A stretch of 64,000 nucleotides of DNA from Hydrogenophilales bacterium (GTDB lineage: Bacteria > Pseudomonadota > Gammaproteobacteria > Burkholderiales > Thiobacillaceae): NCBI GenBank assembly GCA_024636675.1, contig JAGXGM010000036.1:1-64000 (forward strand). Direction: 5' to 3'. The translations under genes and the position numbers were made by a program. Of this stretch, positions 51,849 to 60,700 are shown one piece after another. Numbering within the stretch: position 1 is the stretch's first letter; each line of letters begins with the position of its first letter. A model generated the notes under the pieces. It was given only the letters and a program-made list of their open reading frames with translations, did no database searches and was not told the DNA's origin.

Positions 51849-52835
51849 ATGACCCCGGATGCGCTTTGCCTGTTTGCCCTTGACGCCAGCCATGCCTATG
51901 GCGAAGGGGTGGCGAGGGCACTGGGCGTCGCGCTGTCCAGCCATGAGGAACGCGCGTTCGAGGACGGCGAACACAAGGCGCGGCCGCTGGAGAGCGTGCG
52001 CGGTAAGGACGTGTTCGTGATCCAGTCGCTCTATGGCGAGCCGGGCACCAGCGCCAACGACAAGCTGCTCCGCCTGCTGTTTTTCATCGCGGCCCTGAAG
52101 GATGCCTCGGCCGGCCGCGTCACCGCCGTATGCCCCTATCTGGCCTATTCGCGCAAGGACCGCAGGACCAAGTCGCGCGACCCGGTCAGCAGCCGTTATA
52201 TCGCCCAGCTGTTCGAAGCGGTGGGCACCGACCGCATGATGACCCTGGACGTGCACAACGTGGCCGCCTACCAGAATGCCTTCCGCATCCCGGCCGAGCA
52301 CCTCCAGGCCCAGGGCCTGTTCGTCACCTGGTTCGCGGCGCACCTGGACGACGAGCCGATCGTGGTGGTGTCGCCGGATGCCGGCGGGATGAAACGGGCC
52401 GAAAGCTTCCGCCGGGCCCTGAGCCAGACGCTCAACCGCCCCATTGGCACGGCTTTCATGGAAAAAATCCGCAGCGAGGGCGTGCTGTCCGGCGAGACGG
52501 TGGTGGGCGACGTCGACGGCAGGACGGCCATCATCCTCGATGACCTGATCAGCACCGGAACCACACTGGCGCGGGCCGCCACCGCCTGCAAGGCGATGGG
52601 GGCCAAGCGGGTTTATGCCGCGGCGACCCACGGCGTCTTCGTCGGTGCGGCGGGCGAAGTGCTGGCCGATCCGGCGCTGGATAATGTGCTGGTTGCCGAC
52701 ACCATTCCGCCCTTCCGACTGCCGTCTGCGCTGCTGGACAGCCGGGTGACAGTGCTGGCATCCGCGCCGCTGTTTGCCGACGCCATTTATCGCCTGCACA
52801 GCGGCGGCTCGCTGGTCGAAATGCTGCAGGTCTGA
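51849..52835 (+). CDS. prs: Ribose-phosphate pyrophosphokinase
   Basis: A 328-residue PRPP synthetase homologue: [57 protein letters not shown] and the PRPP-binding loop [18 protein letters not shown]. It makes PRPP from ribose 5-phosphate and ATP. Residues in the ATP-binding flexible loop ([11 protein letters not shown]) are present. It differs from housekeeping Prs and resembles a divergent second copy found in stress or nucleotide-salvage clusters. GAAGGAAACG precedes the ATG. It converges with the APH-fold gene, six bases apart. Confidence 0.88.
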   Translation: MTPDALCLFALDASHAYGEGVARALGVALSSHEERAFEDGEHKARPLESVRGKDVFVIQSLYGEPGTSANDKLLRLLFFIAALKDASAGRVTAVCPYLAYSRKDRRTKSRDPVSSRYIAQLFEAVGTDRMMTLDVHNVAAYQNAFRIPAEHLQAQGLFVTWFAAHLDDEPIVVVSPDAGGMKRAESFRRALSQTLNRPIGTAFMEKIRSEGVLSGETVVGDVDGRTAIILDDLISTGTTLARAATACKAMGAKRVYAAATHGVFVGAAGEVLADPALDNVLVADTIPPFRLPSALLDSRVTVLASAPLFADAIYRLHSGGSLVEMLQV

Positions 52836-52841
52836 GCCCGT

Positions 52842-53897
52842 TCAGCCTGTGGCCAAAGCGGCGTGCCGTAGTGCCCGTTCGAGATAGTCCCGGGCCGTGG
52901 CAGCCCATTTTTCTGGCCGATGCCGACCGTCGTCGCGCAGATGCCAGAGGGCGAGCTTGGCACGCAGCATCGCCCGGCAGCTCTGGTAAAAATGCTGCAG
53001 CGCCACGGGCGGGGCGTCGCCGCTCGCCTCGGCATAGCCGTCCAGCAGCCAGCGGGCCACGTGCGGCGCATGCAGCCGCTCGCACTCCAGCGCCAGATAG
53101 CCCAGCTCGTCGGCCGGATCGAGGATGCGGAATTCGCGCTTGAACTCCAGGCAGTCGATGACGACCGGTTCAGCCAGCAGGCACACATGCTCTGGCCGCA
53201 AGTCGCCATGCCCCTCGACGATGCGGCCCGCCTGCACACGCTGATCGAACCATTCGGCATGGCGTTGCAGAAAATCGAGCTGGAAGCGCGCAAGTCCCGC
53301 CGGAAAGTCGCGGGGCAGGCCGAATTCCGGTCTGTCGAGCTCACGCAGGTTGTCCTCGATCTGTCCCGCCAGCGATTGCCGGTACGCGCCCGGTGTCAGC
53401 GGTTCCGCGGGCAGCGCGGCATAGAAGCGGGCAAGCCGCTGGGCCAGTTGCCTGATGTCCGCCTGCCCGACCCCGCCGTTGCGGATCAGGTGGTCGAGCA
53501 TACGGTCCGCCGGCAACCGCCGCATCCGCACCAGCCAGTCGACGATCTCTCCTGTTCCATCCAGGCTCAGGCGGCCTACCGCGTCCACCAGCAAGGGGAC
53601 CACGCCGAGGTAGATCTCGGGGGCCAGGCGCCGGTTGAGCCGGACTTCAGCCACGCAATCCAGGCGCCGCGCCTCGACCGTGCTGAAGTCGAGGTAGTCG
53701 TAGCGCACCGGCTTTTTCAGCTTGTAGGCATGGGTATCGGTGAGAAAAACCCATGACATATGGGTCTCCACCGCATCCACCTGCGTTGGTGCCTCGGGAT
53801 AGGCATTCGGCCGGCCCAGCAAACCGAGTTTGGCGTCGAGGCTGACCGCGGCCTGCACCGGCCCGTTTGAAACGCATGTGGGGTGGCTCTTGTTCAT
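52842..53897 (-). CDS. APH-fold kinase-like protein
   Basis: A 351-residue protein of the aminoglycoside phosphotransferase superfamily: THMSWVFLTDTHAYKLKKPVRYDYLDF at the N-terminus and catalytic loop EGHGDLRPEHV with IDCLEF. The usual HGDxxxxN has His instead of Asn. It is homologous over most of its length to the N-terminal part of the kinase fusion at 60701-62269 but lacks the P-loop domain. The substrate is unknown. The start ATG at 53897 has no strong ribosome binding site, so the N-terminus is not certain. Confidence 0.82.
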   Translation of the reverse strand: MNKSHPTCVSNGPVQAAVSLDAKLGLLGRPNAYPEAPTQVDAVETHMSWVFLTDTHAYKLKKPVRYDYLDFSTVEARRLDCVAEVRLNRRLAPEIYLGVVPLLVDAVGRLSLDGTGEIVDWLVRMRRLPADRMLDHLIRNGGVGQADIRQLAQRLARFYAALPAEPLTPGAYRQSLAGQIEDNLRELDRPEFGLPRDFPAGLARFQLDFLQRHAEWFDQRVQAGRIVEGHGDLRPEHVCLLAEPVVIDCLEFKREFRILDPADELGYLALECERLHAPHVARWLLDGYAEASGDAPPVALQHFYQSCRAMLRAKLALWHLRDDGRHRPEKWAATARDYLERALRHAALATG

Positions 53898-54022
53898 TGC
53901 TTAATCATAGGCAAGGCAGAGGGCCACACTTTTTTGCAGGCCCATCTGCTATACCTTGAATCAAGCAGCGATTTTAAAAAATCATGATTCCTCGATGTGA
54001 TCCCAGACCAGGAGGAAACGCC

Positions 54023-54523
54023 ATGACCCATAACCCCATTGATGTCTCCGTCCGCGTTAGCCCGCGTCTGTCGGCGCTACTCAGCAGCCGGGCCAATAAT
54101 CCGGAAAGCGACCAACCCGTCACGCTTGCGGGGGTGCGCCGCTTTCTCTCCGACCTGTTGCCGGACGACTTCAACGAGGCCGAGCGACTGCACCACTTTG
54201 ATGTCGACATATCGATCCTCGACGAGCTCGACGCGCTGATCGAAGAGTTCGATGGCGACGCGCTGGCGATCGATTTTGTGCAGGCCCGCGCCAGCGAACC
54301 CTTGTCGCGTGCGATCGATGTGGTGGTTGGTGACGAGAACCGGGAAAACCCGCCCACGCTGGGGACCATCAGGAGCGCCATCCTGGACGGCCTCGGTGCG
54401 CGTCTGGTGGGCGATGGTGAACTGGAGGACGACGAGGACGACATGCTGCTGCCAGAGATTGATGCGCTGATCGAACGTTATGGCGAAGACACCCTCGCCG
54501 AAGAACTGCTGCGTTATGAGTAG
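54023..54523 (+). CDS. Acidic protein of unknown function
   Basis: A 166-residue very acidic protein (MTHNPIDVSVRVSPRLSALL, DDFNEAERLHHFDVDISILD, GELEDDEDDMLLPEIDALIE). No signal peptide, membrane segment or known motif. The ATG at 54023 follows CAGGAGGAAACG; an earlier ATG at 53984 has none. It precedes the 54-residue membrane protein by 39 bases. Confidence 0.7.
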   Translation: MTHNPIDVSVRVSPRLSALLSSRANNPESDQPVTLAGVRRFLSDLLPDDFNEAERLHHFDVDISILDELDALIEEFDGDALAIDFVQARASEPLSRAIDVVVGDENRENPPTLGTIRSAILDGLGARLVGDGELEDDEDDMLLPEIDALIERYGEDTLAEELLRYE

Positions 54524-54562
54524 CCATCGCCCAACTCCGATCGTTGCGAAGGGCCATTCGGC

Positions 54563-54727
54563 ATGCTGAGATATCGACGCTCGAGGCGTGCGCTGGCGCT
54601 GTTTCTGGTGGTGCTGGGCGGCGTGATGATGTTCCTGGCGCCCGAGGACGTACGGGGCGGCCTCGCGGTGCTCGCGCTGGGCGTGGTGATCGAACTGGTC
54701 GGCATTGCGCTGGAACGCAGAACCTGA
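54563..54727 (+). CDS. Small membrane protein of 54 residues
   Basis: A 54-codon frame with two probable membrane helices: MLRYRRSRRALALFLVVLGG followed by VMMFLAPEDVRGG and LAVLALGVVIELVGIALERR. The basic N-terminus and C-terminus flank a hydrophobic hairpin. A GAAGGG ribosome binding site lies upstream. Function unknown. The DJ-1 gene follows after 43 bases. Confidence 0.7.
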   Translation: MLRYRRSRRALALFLVVLGGVMMFLAPEDVRGGLAVLALGVVIELVGIALERRT

Positions 54728-54770
54728 CCGTCCCCTATTGCAAAGAAATCAACCGGGACCGGGAGTTGAC

Positions 54771-55283
54771 ATGAAAGCATTGATTATCAGCGCAGATAAT
54801 TTTGAAGATTCAGAACTTCTGTTTCCGTTCTACCGGTTGCAGGAGGCAGGGCTGACTGTGGACGTCGCCTCGATTTCCCAAGGCAAAATCCACGGCAAGC
54901 ACGGCTATGAGGTCGTCGCGGACAAGGCACTGCAGGAGATCGATCCGGGCGCGTACGATCTGCTCGTGCTCCCCGGCGGCAAGGCGCCCGCCGCCCTGCG
55001 CGAGGAGGCGGCGGCCGTTGCAATCGCGCAGGACTTCATGCGCAAGGACAAGCCGGTCGCTGCCATTTGCCACGGACCGCAGATCCTGATCAGCGCCGGC
55101 GTGTTGACGGACCGGCGCGCCACCTGCGCCCCTTCGGTTGCCGAAGAACTGAAACAGGCGGGTGCCCTTTACCAGGACGAGGAAGTGGTGGTGGACGGCA
55201 AGCTGGTCACGTCCCGGCATCCCCCCGACCTGCCTGCATTCATGCGAGAAATGCTCCGACTGATGGGCAATCCCTCACGCTGA
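54771..55283 (+). CDS. DJ-1/PfpI-family protein
   Basis: A 170-residue protein of the DJ-1/ThiJ/PfpI superfamily: LIISADNFEDSELLFPFYRL, nucleophile elbow AAICHGPQILISAG, and LVTSRHPPDLPAFM. The catalytic Cys and the following His-Gly are as in PfpI/YhbO-type glyoxalase or protease family proteins, which protect from glycation and oxidative stress. The start MKALIISAD is chosen because the fold begins there. Confidence 0.92.
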   Translation: MKALIISADNFEDSELLFPFYRLQEAGLTVDVASISQGKIHGKHGYEVVADKALQEIDPGAYDLLVLPGGKAPAALREEAAAVAIAQDFMRKDKPVAAICHGPQILISAGVLTDRRATCAPSVAEELKQAGALYQDEEVVVDGKLVTSRHPPDLPAFMREMLRLMGNPSR

Positions 55284-55673
55284 GTCGTCCATTGTGGTGT
55301 TCGGCACCAATGAGGCATCAACACCAATCCGCTTCGACAAACGGCCGGGCCGTGACGGCTTGTCATCCTCGGTCCCGGGGCGGAAAAAGGTTGCATTCAT
55401 GCAATGTCCAGGAATCACCACGCGAAAAATTAACACCATGGTCCACGGGCTTTCAGCCTGTTCGGTGCGACGGTCTGATTATTGAGTTGTGCCCGCCAAG
55501 CCGTGAAGCAATCCAGCGTCGCAGCGAAATCAAAGGCTTCTGGATCGCCATATCGCTTCGCGCCCCGCAATGACGTCCCCCTGGCTGACGCGCATGTCGC
55601 CATGAACCCCGACAGACCCTCCACCATCCCGTCCGGGCAGCCTGTTTCACATTCCGGGCAGTAGAATCGCTGC
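55284..55673. repeat. Intergenic region with a degenerate repeat at 55502-55575
   Basis: No gene is supported in these 390 bases. At 55502-55575 the sequence has CGTGAAGCAATCCAG on one side and CTGGATCGCCATATCGCTTC with GCGCCCCGCAATGACG on the other, the pattern of a common intergenic bacterial repeat (arms with AAGCAATCCAG and its complement, ending in GCAATGACG). The minus strand of the end has an 81-codon frame with CPECETGCPDG, which I do not consider coding. Confidence 0.5.
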
Positions 55674-56903
55674 ATGAATTCCAGTCGTCACTATCTGGTT
55701 TTATCCGGCTTCGCCCTGGCGGCAGTGCTGGGTGCTTTTCTGTGGCTGCGCCCCGACCCGGTGCAGCCGATCCGAATCGGCCTGCTGCATTCGCTCAGCG
55801 GCACCATGGCGGCAAGCGAACGCCCGCTGGTGGACGCAGTGCGGCTGGCGGTCGAGGAAATCAATGCAGCCGGCGGGCTGCTAGAGCGGCCGGTGGAAAT
55901 GGTGGTTGCGGATGGCCGCTCCGATGACGCGACGTTCGCTGCCGAGGCCGAGCGGCTGATCGTGTCGGAGCACGTCAGCGTGCTGTTCGCCTGCTGGACC
56001 TCAACCTGCCGCAAGGCGGTGAAGCCGGTGGTGGAAAAACATCGCCACCTGATGTTCTATTCGCTCCAGTACGAGGGCCTGGAGCAGTCGCCCAACTTGT
56101 ATTACACCGGCTCTACCCCCAACCAGCAGATCATCCCCGGCACACGCTGGGCGCTGGATGCGCTGGGCAAGCGGGTCTATCTGCTGGGCTCGGATTACCT
56201 TTTCCCCCACGCGGCCAACCGCATCATCCGCGATCTGGTCAGAGCCGACGGAGGCACCGTGCTGGCGGAACGCTATCGCGCGCTGGGTGAGACCGACCTC
56301 ACCGCGGTCGTTGCGGAAATCCGCGCCATGAAGCCGGACGTGGTGCTCAACACCATCAATGGCGACAGCAATGTGCATTTCTTTCGCGCCCTGCATGCGG
56401 CAGGCCTGGGTGCAGTGCCCGTCATGTCGTTCAGCCTTGCAGAAGATGGCCTGAATGCCATTGGGAACGAAGCCTTCCATCCCAACCATTACGCGGCCTG
56501 GAGCTATTTCCAGAGCATTCCGGGGGAGGCCAACCGCCGTTTCGTCGCCGCCTTCCAGCAACGCTACGGCTCCGATCGGGTCACCAGCGATCCGGTCGAG
56601 GCTGCCTATGTCGGGGTGCGGCTGTGGGCACAGGCGGTGCGCGATGCCGGCACCGCCGATCCCGAACAGGTCAACCGTGCCATGCTGCTGCAGAGCATGG
56701 CCGCGCCGTCAGGCATCGCTGCAGTCGACCGCGCCACGCGCCACCTGTGGAAGCCGGTGCGCATCGGCAAGGCGCGCGTGGACGGCCAGTTCGATCTGAT
56801 CTGGAGCTCGGGCAACGCGTTGCGCCCGGACCCTTACCCGGACTACCGTTCGCGCTTCGAGTGGGCGCAACTGATGGCCGAACTGTCCACCGCCACGCCA
56901 TGA
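55674..56903 (+). CDS. Periplasmic binding protein, AmiC/UrtA type
   Basis: A 409-residue Peripl_BP_5-family protein with an N-terminal membrane anchor or signal (HYLVLSGFALAAVLGAFLWL) and two lobes: IRIGLLHSLSGTMAASERPLVDAVR, CWTSTCRKAVKPVVEKH, GSDYLFPHAANRI, and SDPVEAAYVGVRLWAQAV. Relatives bind amides, urea or short branched-chain compounds. There is no ABC transporter next to it; the stop overlaps the start of the Cache-GGDEF-EAL gene, so it probably works as a ligand sensor for that protein. No clear ribosome binding site precedes the ATG. Confidence 0.88.
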   Translation: MNSSRHYLVLSGFALAAVLGAFLWLRPDPVQPIRIGLLHSLSGTMAASERPLVDAVRLAVEEINAAGGLLERPVEMVVADGRSDDATFAAEAERLIVSEHVSVLFACWTSTCRKAVKPVVEKHRHLMFYSLQYEGLEQSPNLYYTGSTPNQQIIPGTRWALDALGKRVYLLGSDYLFPHAANRIIRDLVRADGGTVLAERYRALGETDLTAVVAEIRAMKPDVVLNTINGDSNVHFFRALHAAGLGAVPVMSFSLAEDGLNAIGNEAFHPNHYAAWSYFQSIPGEANRRFVAAFQQRYGSDRVTSDPVEAAYVGVRLWAQAVRDAGTADPEQVNRAMLLQSMAAPSGIAAVDRATRHLWKPVRIGKARVDGQFDLIWSSGNALRPDPYPDYRSRFEWAQLMAELSTATP

Positions 56904-59900
56904 GCAAGCTTCACATTTCTACCCGCCTGCTGTTGAGCTATCTGCTGGTGGCGGTGTTGCCGCTGGCCGGTCTGGCTGCGTTTTTTCTGGCATCGTTCGA
57001 AACCTCGCTGCGCGAAACCGTGCTGGCGAACATGGCCACCATCGCGGACAAGAAGGCTGAGCAAATCGACAGCCACATAGCCGAGCGTCTGGCCGATGCC
57101 CGGTACCTCAGTCGCCAGGACCTGATCCGCGACGGGGTTGCCACGCTGAGCGGCGTCTTTCGGCGGAGCGGACAAGACGCGCCAGTCTATCAGGCAGCGA
57201 CCCGTCCGCTACGCGATGCCCTGATGGCCGCCAACGCAACCGACGGCTTTTACGATTTGCTGTTGATGGATACGGCCGGCAACGTGATATTTTCGCTGCG
57301 GCAGGAGCCGGATCTGGGCACCAACCTCAGGCATGGCCCCTACCGCGACACCCAGCTGGCGAAGGGTTTCGAACTTTCCATGCAGACCCTGCAAACTCAC
57401 CTCAGCCGGTTTTCACTGTATGCGCCCTCCGCAAACCAGCCCGCCGCCTTCCTGGTGGCGCCGGTGCTGAACGAGGGCGTGGTGATCGGCGCACTCGCCC
57501 TGCAGCTGGATGTAAACAAGCTGGAAGCGGTGGCAGCCGATCGCACCGGTCTCGGCCGCTCCGGCGAAACCGTGCTGGCGCAAACAGAAGGAAACAACGC
57601 CTTTTACACGGTACCGCTCAGGCATATCGAGAACGCTGCCTACCATTACCGGGTGCCACTCGGAAAAGCCGCCTTGCCGATGCAGAAGGCGCTGACGGGC
57701 GGCCATGGCCAAGGCATCATTCGCGACTATGTCGGCATCGAGGGGGTGGCGGCATGGCGTTATCTGCCGGCCCTGGGCTGGGGCATGGTAGTGAAGATCG
57801 ACACCGACGAGGCGCTAGCGCCGGCCGCCAAATTGCGTCGCCTCAGCTATCTTGCGCTGACCCTGTTCCTGGTGCTCTCCGGCATCATGGCCTTCGTTCT
57901 GGGACGCGGCCTGTCACGCCCCATCCAGAAGCTAACCCGGGTGGCCGACCGCATTGCCGCCGGCGATCTCACGCCGCGCGCGCCGCGCGAGGGCATCGAT
58001 GAACTGGACCGGCTGGCTCATGCCTTCAACCACATGACGGATGCGCTGGCAGAAGCGCGCCACGATCTTGAATCCCAGGTGGAGGCGCGCTCGCGGGAGC
58101 TGCGCGCGATTTCCTCGATGCAGGAGGCGATTCTCGACCAGGCCGGCGCACTGATCGTGGTGCTCGACCGCGAGGGCCGCATCCGCCGCTTCAATCGCGC
58201 CTGCGAGGAACTGACCCAGTATTCCTTCGAAGAGGTCGAGGGGAAATTCGTCTGGGACTACTTGCTGTCGCCTGAAGAGCTGAAAACCGTGCGTGAAGAG
58301 GCATTCCTTGCCCTGGTCCGGAATCCCCACGGCCTGCGCAACACCTATACCAACTACTGGGTTGCCCGCGACGGATCAAAGCGGCTGATCGAATGGTCGA
58401 ATGCCCTGTTGCTCGACGAGCGCGGTGAACCGGAGTTCATGGTCAGCATCGGCATCGATGTGACCGAAAAAAGCATCGCCGTTGCCGCGCTCAAGGAAAG
58501 CGCGAAGCGTCTCAACGAGGCGCAGCGCATCGCCCGGGTCGGCAGCTGGGAGCTCGATCTGGTGAGCGGCAAGCTGATCTGGTCGGACGAGATTTTCCGC
58601 CTTTTCGAAATCGACAAGGAAGCGTTCGGCGCCACCTACGAGGCCTTCCTGAGCGCCGTCCATCCGGAAGATCGGGAGTGGGTCGATCAAACCTATACCC
58701 ATTCGCTGGCGACCCGCACCCCCTACGAAATCAGCCATCGCCTGCGCATGCCGGACGGCCGCGTCAAGTGGGTGAACGAACGCTGCGAGACGCATTACGA
58801 CGCGCAGGGCAAGGCGCTTCTTTCCACCGGCACCGTGCAGGACATCACGGAGCGAAAGACGGCCGAGGCGCAAATCAGCCAGTTGGCGTATCACGATGCC
58901 CTGACCGGCCTGCTCAACCGCTTCAGTCTGCAAAGCCGGCTGGAACAGGCCCTGACCATGGCGCATCGCGAAGAGCGCGCACTGGCAGTGGTCTTCCTCG
59001 ACCTGGACCGCTTCAAGATCATCAACGACACGCTGGGCCATGCCATGGGCGACGCTCTGCTCAAGGACGTGGCAACCCGCCTGCGCGACAACGTCCGTGA
59101 CAGCGATATCGTAGCCCGCCTGGGCGGTGATGAATTCGTGGTGGTGCTGACTGAAGTGGATGACGCCACAGCGGCCGCCCGCGTGGCAGACAAACTGATG
59201 CTGGCGCTGACCGAGCGTTATCAGATCGGTGAGCACGAACTGCACTCGACGGCTAGCCTCGGTCTCGCCATGTATCCGGGCGACGGCGAGGACGGCGACA
59301 CGCTGATGAAGAACGCCGATACCGCCATGTATCACGCCAAATCGCAGGGACGCAACAATGTCCAGTTCTTCACCGCCGCGATGAACCAGGCAGCGGTGAA
59401 ACGGCTGATGCTGGAGCACGACTTGCGGGCGGCGGTGGAAGCCAGCCAGTTCGAGTTGCACTATCAGCCGCAGCTGAATAGCCGCGACGGCCGCATCATC
59501 GGGGTCGAGGCACTGGTACGCTGGCGCCATCCGCGCGACGGCCTGGTGCCGCCAGCGACGTTCATCCCGGTGGCCGAGGAAACCGGGATGATCCTGCCGC
59601 TCGGCGAATGGGTGCTCAACGAGGCCTGCCGCCAGTGCCGTGCCTGGCGGGATGCGGGGCTGCAGGCGGTGACCATGGCGGTGAACCTGTCGGCGCACCA
59701 GCTGCACTCGCCCGCCCTGCTGACACAGGTTGCACAGGCGCTGGATAGACACGGGCTGTCGGGCGCCGACCTCGAGCTTGAAATCACGGAATCCGTCGCC
59801 ATGCACAATCCCGATTCGAGCATCAGCCAGCTCAAGGCATTGCGTGACCTGGGCGTGCGCCTGTCGATCGACGATTTCGGTACCGGCTATTCATCGCTCA

Positions 59901-60199
59901 GCTATCTCAAGCTGCTGCCGATCCACGCGCTCAAACTTGACCAATCCTTCGTCCGCGATATCGAAACCGACGTCAACGACGTCGCCATCTGCACTGCCAC
60001 CATCGCCCTGGCGCACAGCCTCGGCCTGGCAGTGATGGCAGAAGGCGTGGAGACCGAGGCGCAGCGTCTTTTCCTGGCCTCTCACCGATGCGATTCCATG
60101 CAGGGCTATTTGTTCAGCAAGCCGCTACCGGCAGCGGAAGCGCTGGCTTTCCTCAAGGCGCGACATGCCGATCCAGAAATTCTGCCGTCATTAGAATGA
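56900..60199 (+). CDS. Cache-HAMP-PAS-PAS-GGDEF-EAL cyclic di-GMP signalling protein
   Basis: A 1099-residue membrane protein. Residues 8-32 and about 308-333 are membrane helices enclosing a periplasmic dCache-type sensor domain; a HAMP domain (about 330-385), two PAS domains (about 405-525 and 535-655), GGDEF (RLGGDEFVVVL) and EAL (IIGVEALVRWRHP, with [14 protein letters not shown]) follow. Both catalytic motifs look intact, so the protein could make or break cyclic di-GMP. The I-site before GGDEF (RDSDIVA) retains RxxD. Its ATG overlaps the stop of the periplasmic binding protein gene, suggesting a two-part receptor. Confidence 0.93.
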   Translation: MSKLHISTRLLLSYLLVAVLPLAGLAAFFLASFETSLRETVLANMATIADKKAEQIDSHIAERLADARYLSRQDLIRDGVATLSGVFRRSGQDAPVYQAATRPLRDALMAANATDGFYDLLLMDTAGNVIFSLRQEPDLGTNLRHGPYRDTQLAKGFELSMQTLQTHLSRFSLYAPSANQPAAFLVAPVLNEGVVIGALALQLDVNKLEAVAADRTGLGRSGETVLAQTEGNNAFYTVPLRHIENAAYHYRVPLGKAALPMQKALTGGHGQGIIRDYVGIEGVAAWRYLPALGWGMVVKIDTDEALAPAAKLRRLSYLALTLFLVLSGIMAFVLGRGLSRPIQKLTRVADRIAAGDLTPRAPREGIDELDRLAHAFNHMTDALAEARHDLESQVEARSRELRAISSMQEAILDQAGALIVVLDREGRIRRFNRACEELTQYSFEEVEGKFVWDYLLSPEELKTVREEAFLALVRNPHGLRNTYTNYWVARDGSKRLIEWSNALLLDERGEPEFMVSIGIDVTEKSIAVAALKESAKRLNEAQRIARVGSWELDLVSGKLIWSDEIFRLFEIDKEAFGATYEAFLSAVHPEDREWVDQTYTHSLATRTPYEISHRLRMPDGRVKWVNERCETHYDAQGKALLSTGTVQDITERKTAEAQISQLAYHDALTGLLNRFSLQSRLEQALTMAHREERALAVVFLDLDRFKIINDTLGHAMGDALLKDVATRLRDNVRDSDIVARLGGDEFVVVLTEVDDATAAARVADKLMLALTERYQIGEHELHSTASLGLAMYPGDGEDGDTLMKNADTAMYHAKSQGRNNVQFFTAAMNQAAVKRLMLEHDLRAAVEASQFELHYQPQLNSRDGRIIGVEALVRWRHPRDGLVPPATFIPVAEETGMILPLGEWVLNEACRQCRAWRDAGLQAVTMAVNLSAHQLHSPALLTQVAQALDRHGLSGADLELEITESVAMHNPDSSISQLKALRDLGVRLSIDDFGTGYSSLSYLKLLPIHALKLDQSFVRDIETDVNDVAICTATIALAHSLGLAVMAEGVETEAQRLFLASHRCDSMQGYLFSKPLPAAEALAFLKARHADPEILPSLE

Positions 60200-60257
60200 G
60201 GGATTGCTATCCTGAGTGAAGCAAGCCTTTATCCAGTCACGCCACCCAGGAGGTTCG

Positions 60258-60656
60258 ATGGCCGCTCTTGACCAGTCCCAGCTTGACCAACTCGCCAAAA
60301 AATTGAACGAGGAGAACCAGACACTGCTGCGCGAAGTGCGCAGTCAACTGGAAAATCCGGACGACCAGCATCGCATCGATCTGCTCAACAGGGAGCCCGG
60401 CGACCCCGGCGACGAGTCGATCGCTACCGCTCTGGCAGATTTCAACCTGACCCTGCTGGATCGCCATATCGACGAAATACGGGACATTGAAGCCGCGCTG
60501 CAGCGAATCAGGAATGACGAATACGGCGTGTGCATAGACTGCGGCGTTGACATCGATTTCAACCGCCTGCAGGCCCGCCCGACTGCCCAGCGCTGCATCG
60601 TGTGTCAGGAAAAACATGAAAGGGAGTATGCGCAGGAAGGCCATCCGAAAATGTGA
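60258..60656 (+). CDS. TraR/DksA-type zinc finger protein
   Basis: A 132-residue protein with a helical N-terminal part (QSQLDQLAKKLNEENQTLL) and a C4 zinc finger CIDCGVDIDFNRL with QRCIVCQ (Cys-x2-Cys-x17-Cys-x2-Cys). It resembles DksA/TraR but is shorter than DksA at the coiled coil. It may act on RNA polymerase under stress. The ATG at 60258 follows CAGGAGG. The kinase fusion follows directly. Confidence 0.9.
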   Translation: MAALDQSQLDQLAKKLNEENQTLLREVRSQLENPDDQHRIDLLNREPGDPGDESIATALADFNLTLLDRHIDEIRDIEAALQRIRNDEYGVCIDCGVDIDFNRLQARPTAQRCIVCQEKHEREYAQEGHPKM

Positions 60657-60700
60657 GCCGGCCGTCTTTCCCTCCAACCCAACCGAAGCGGACATTGCTA

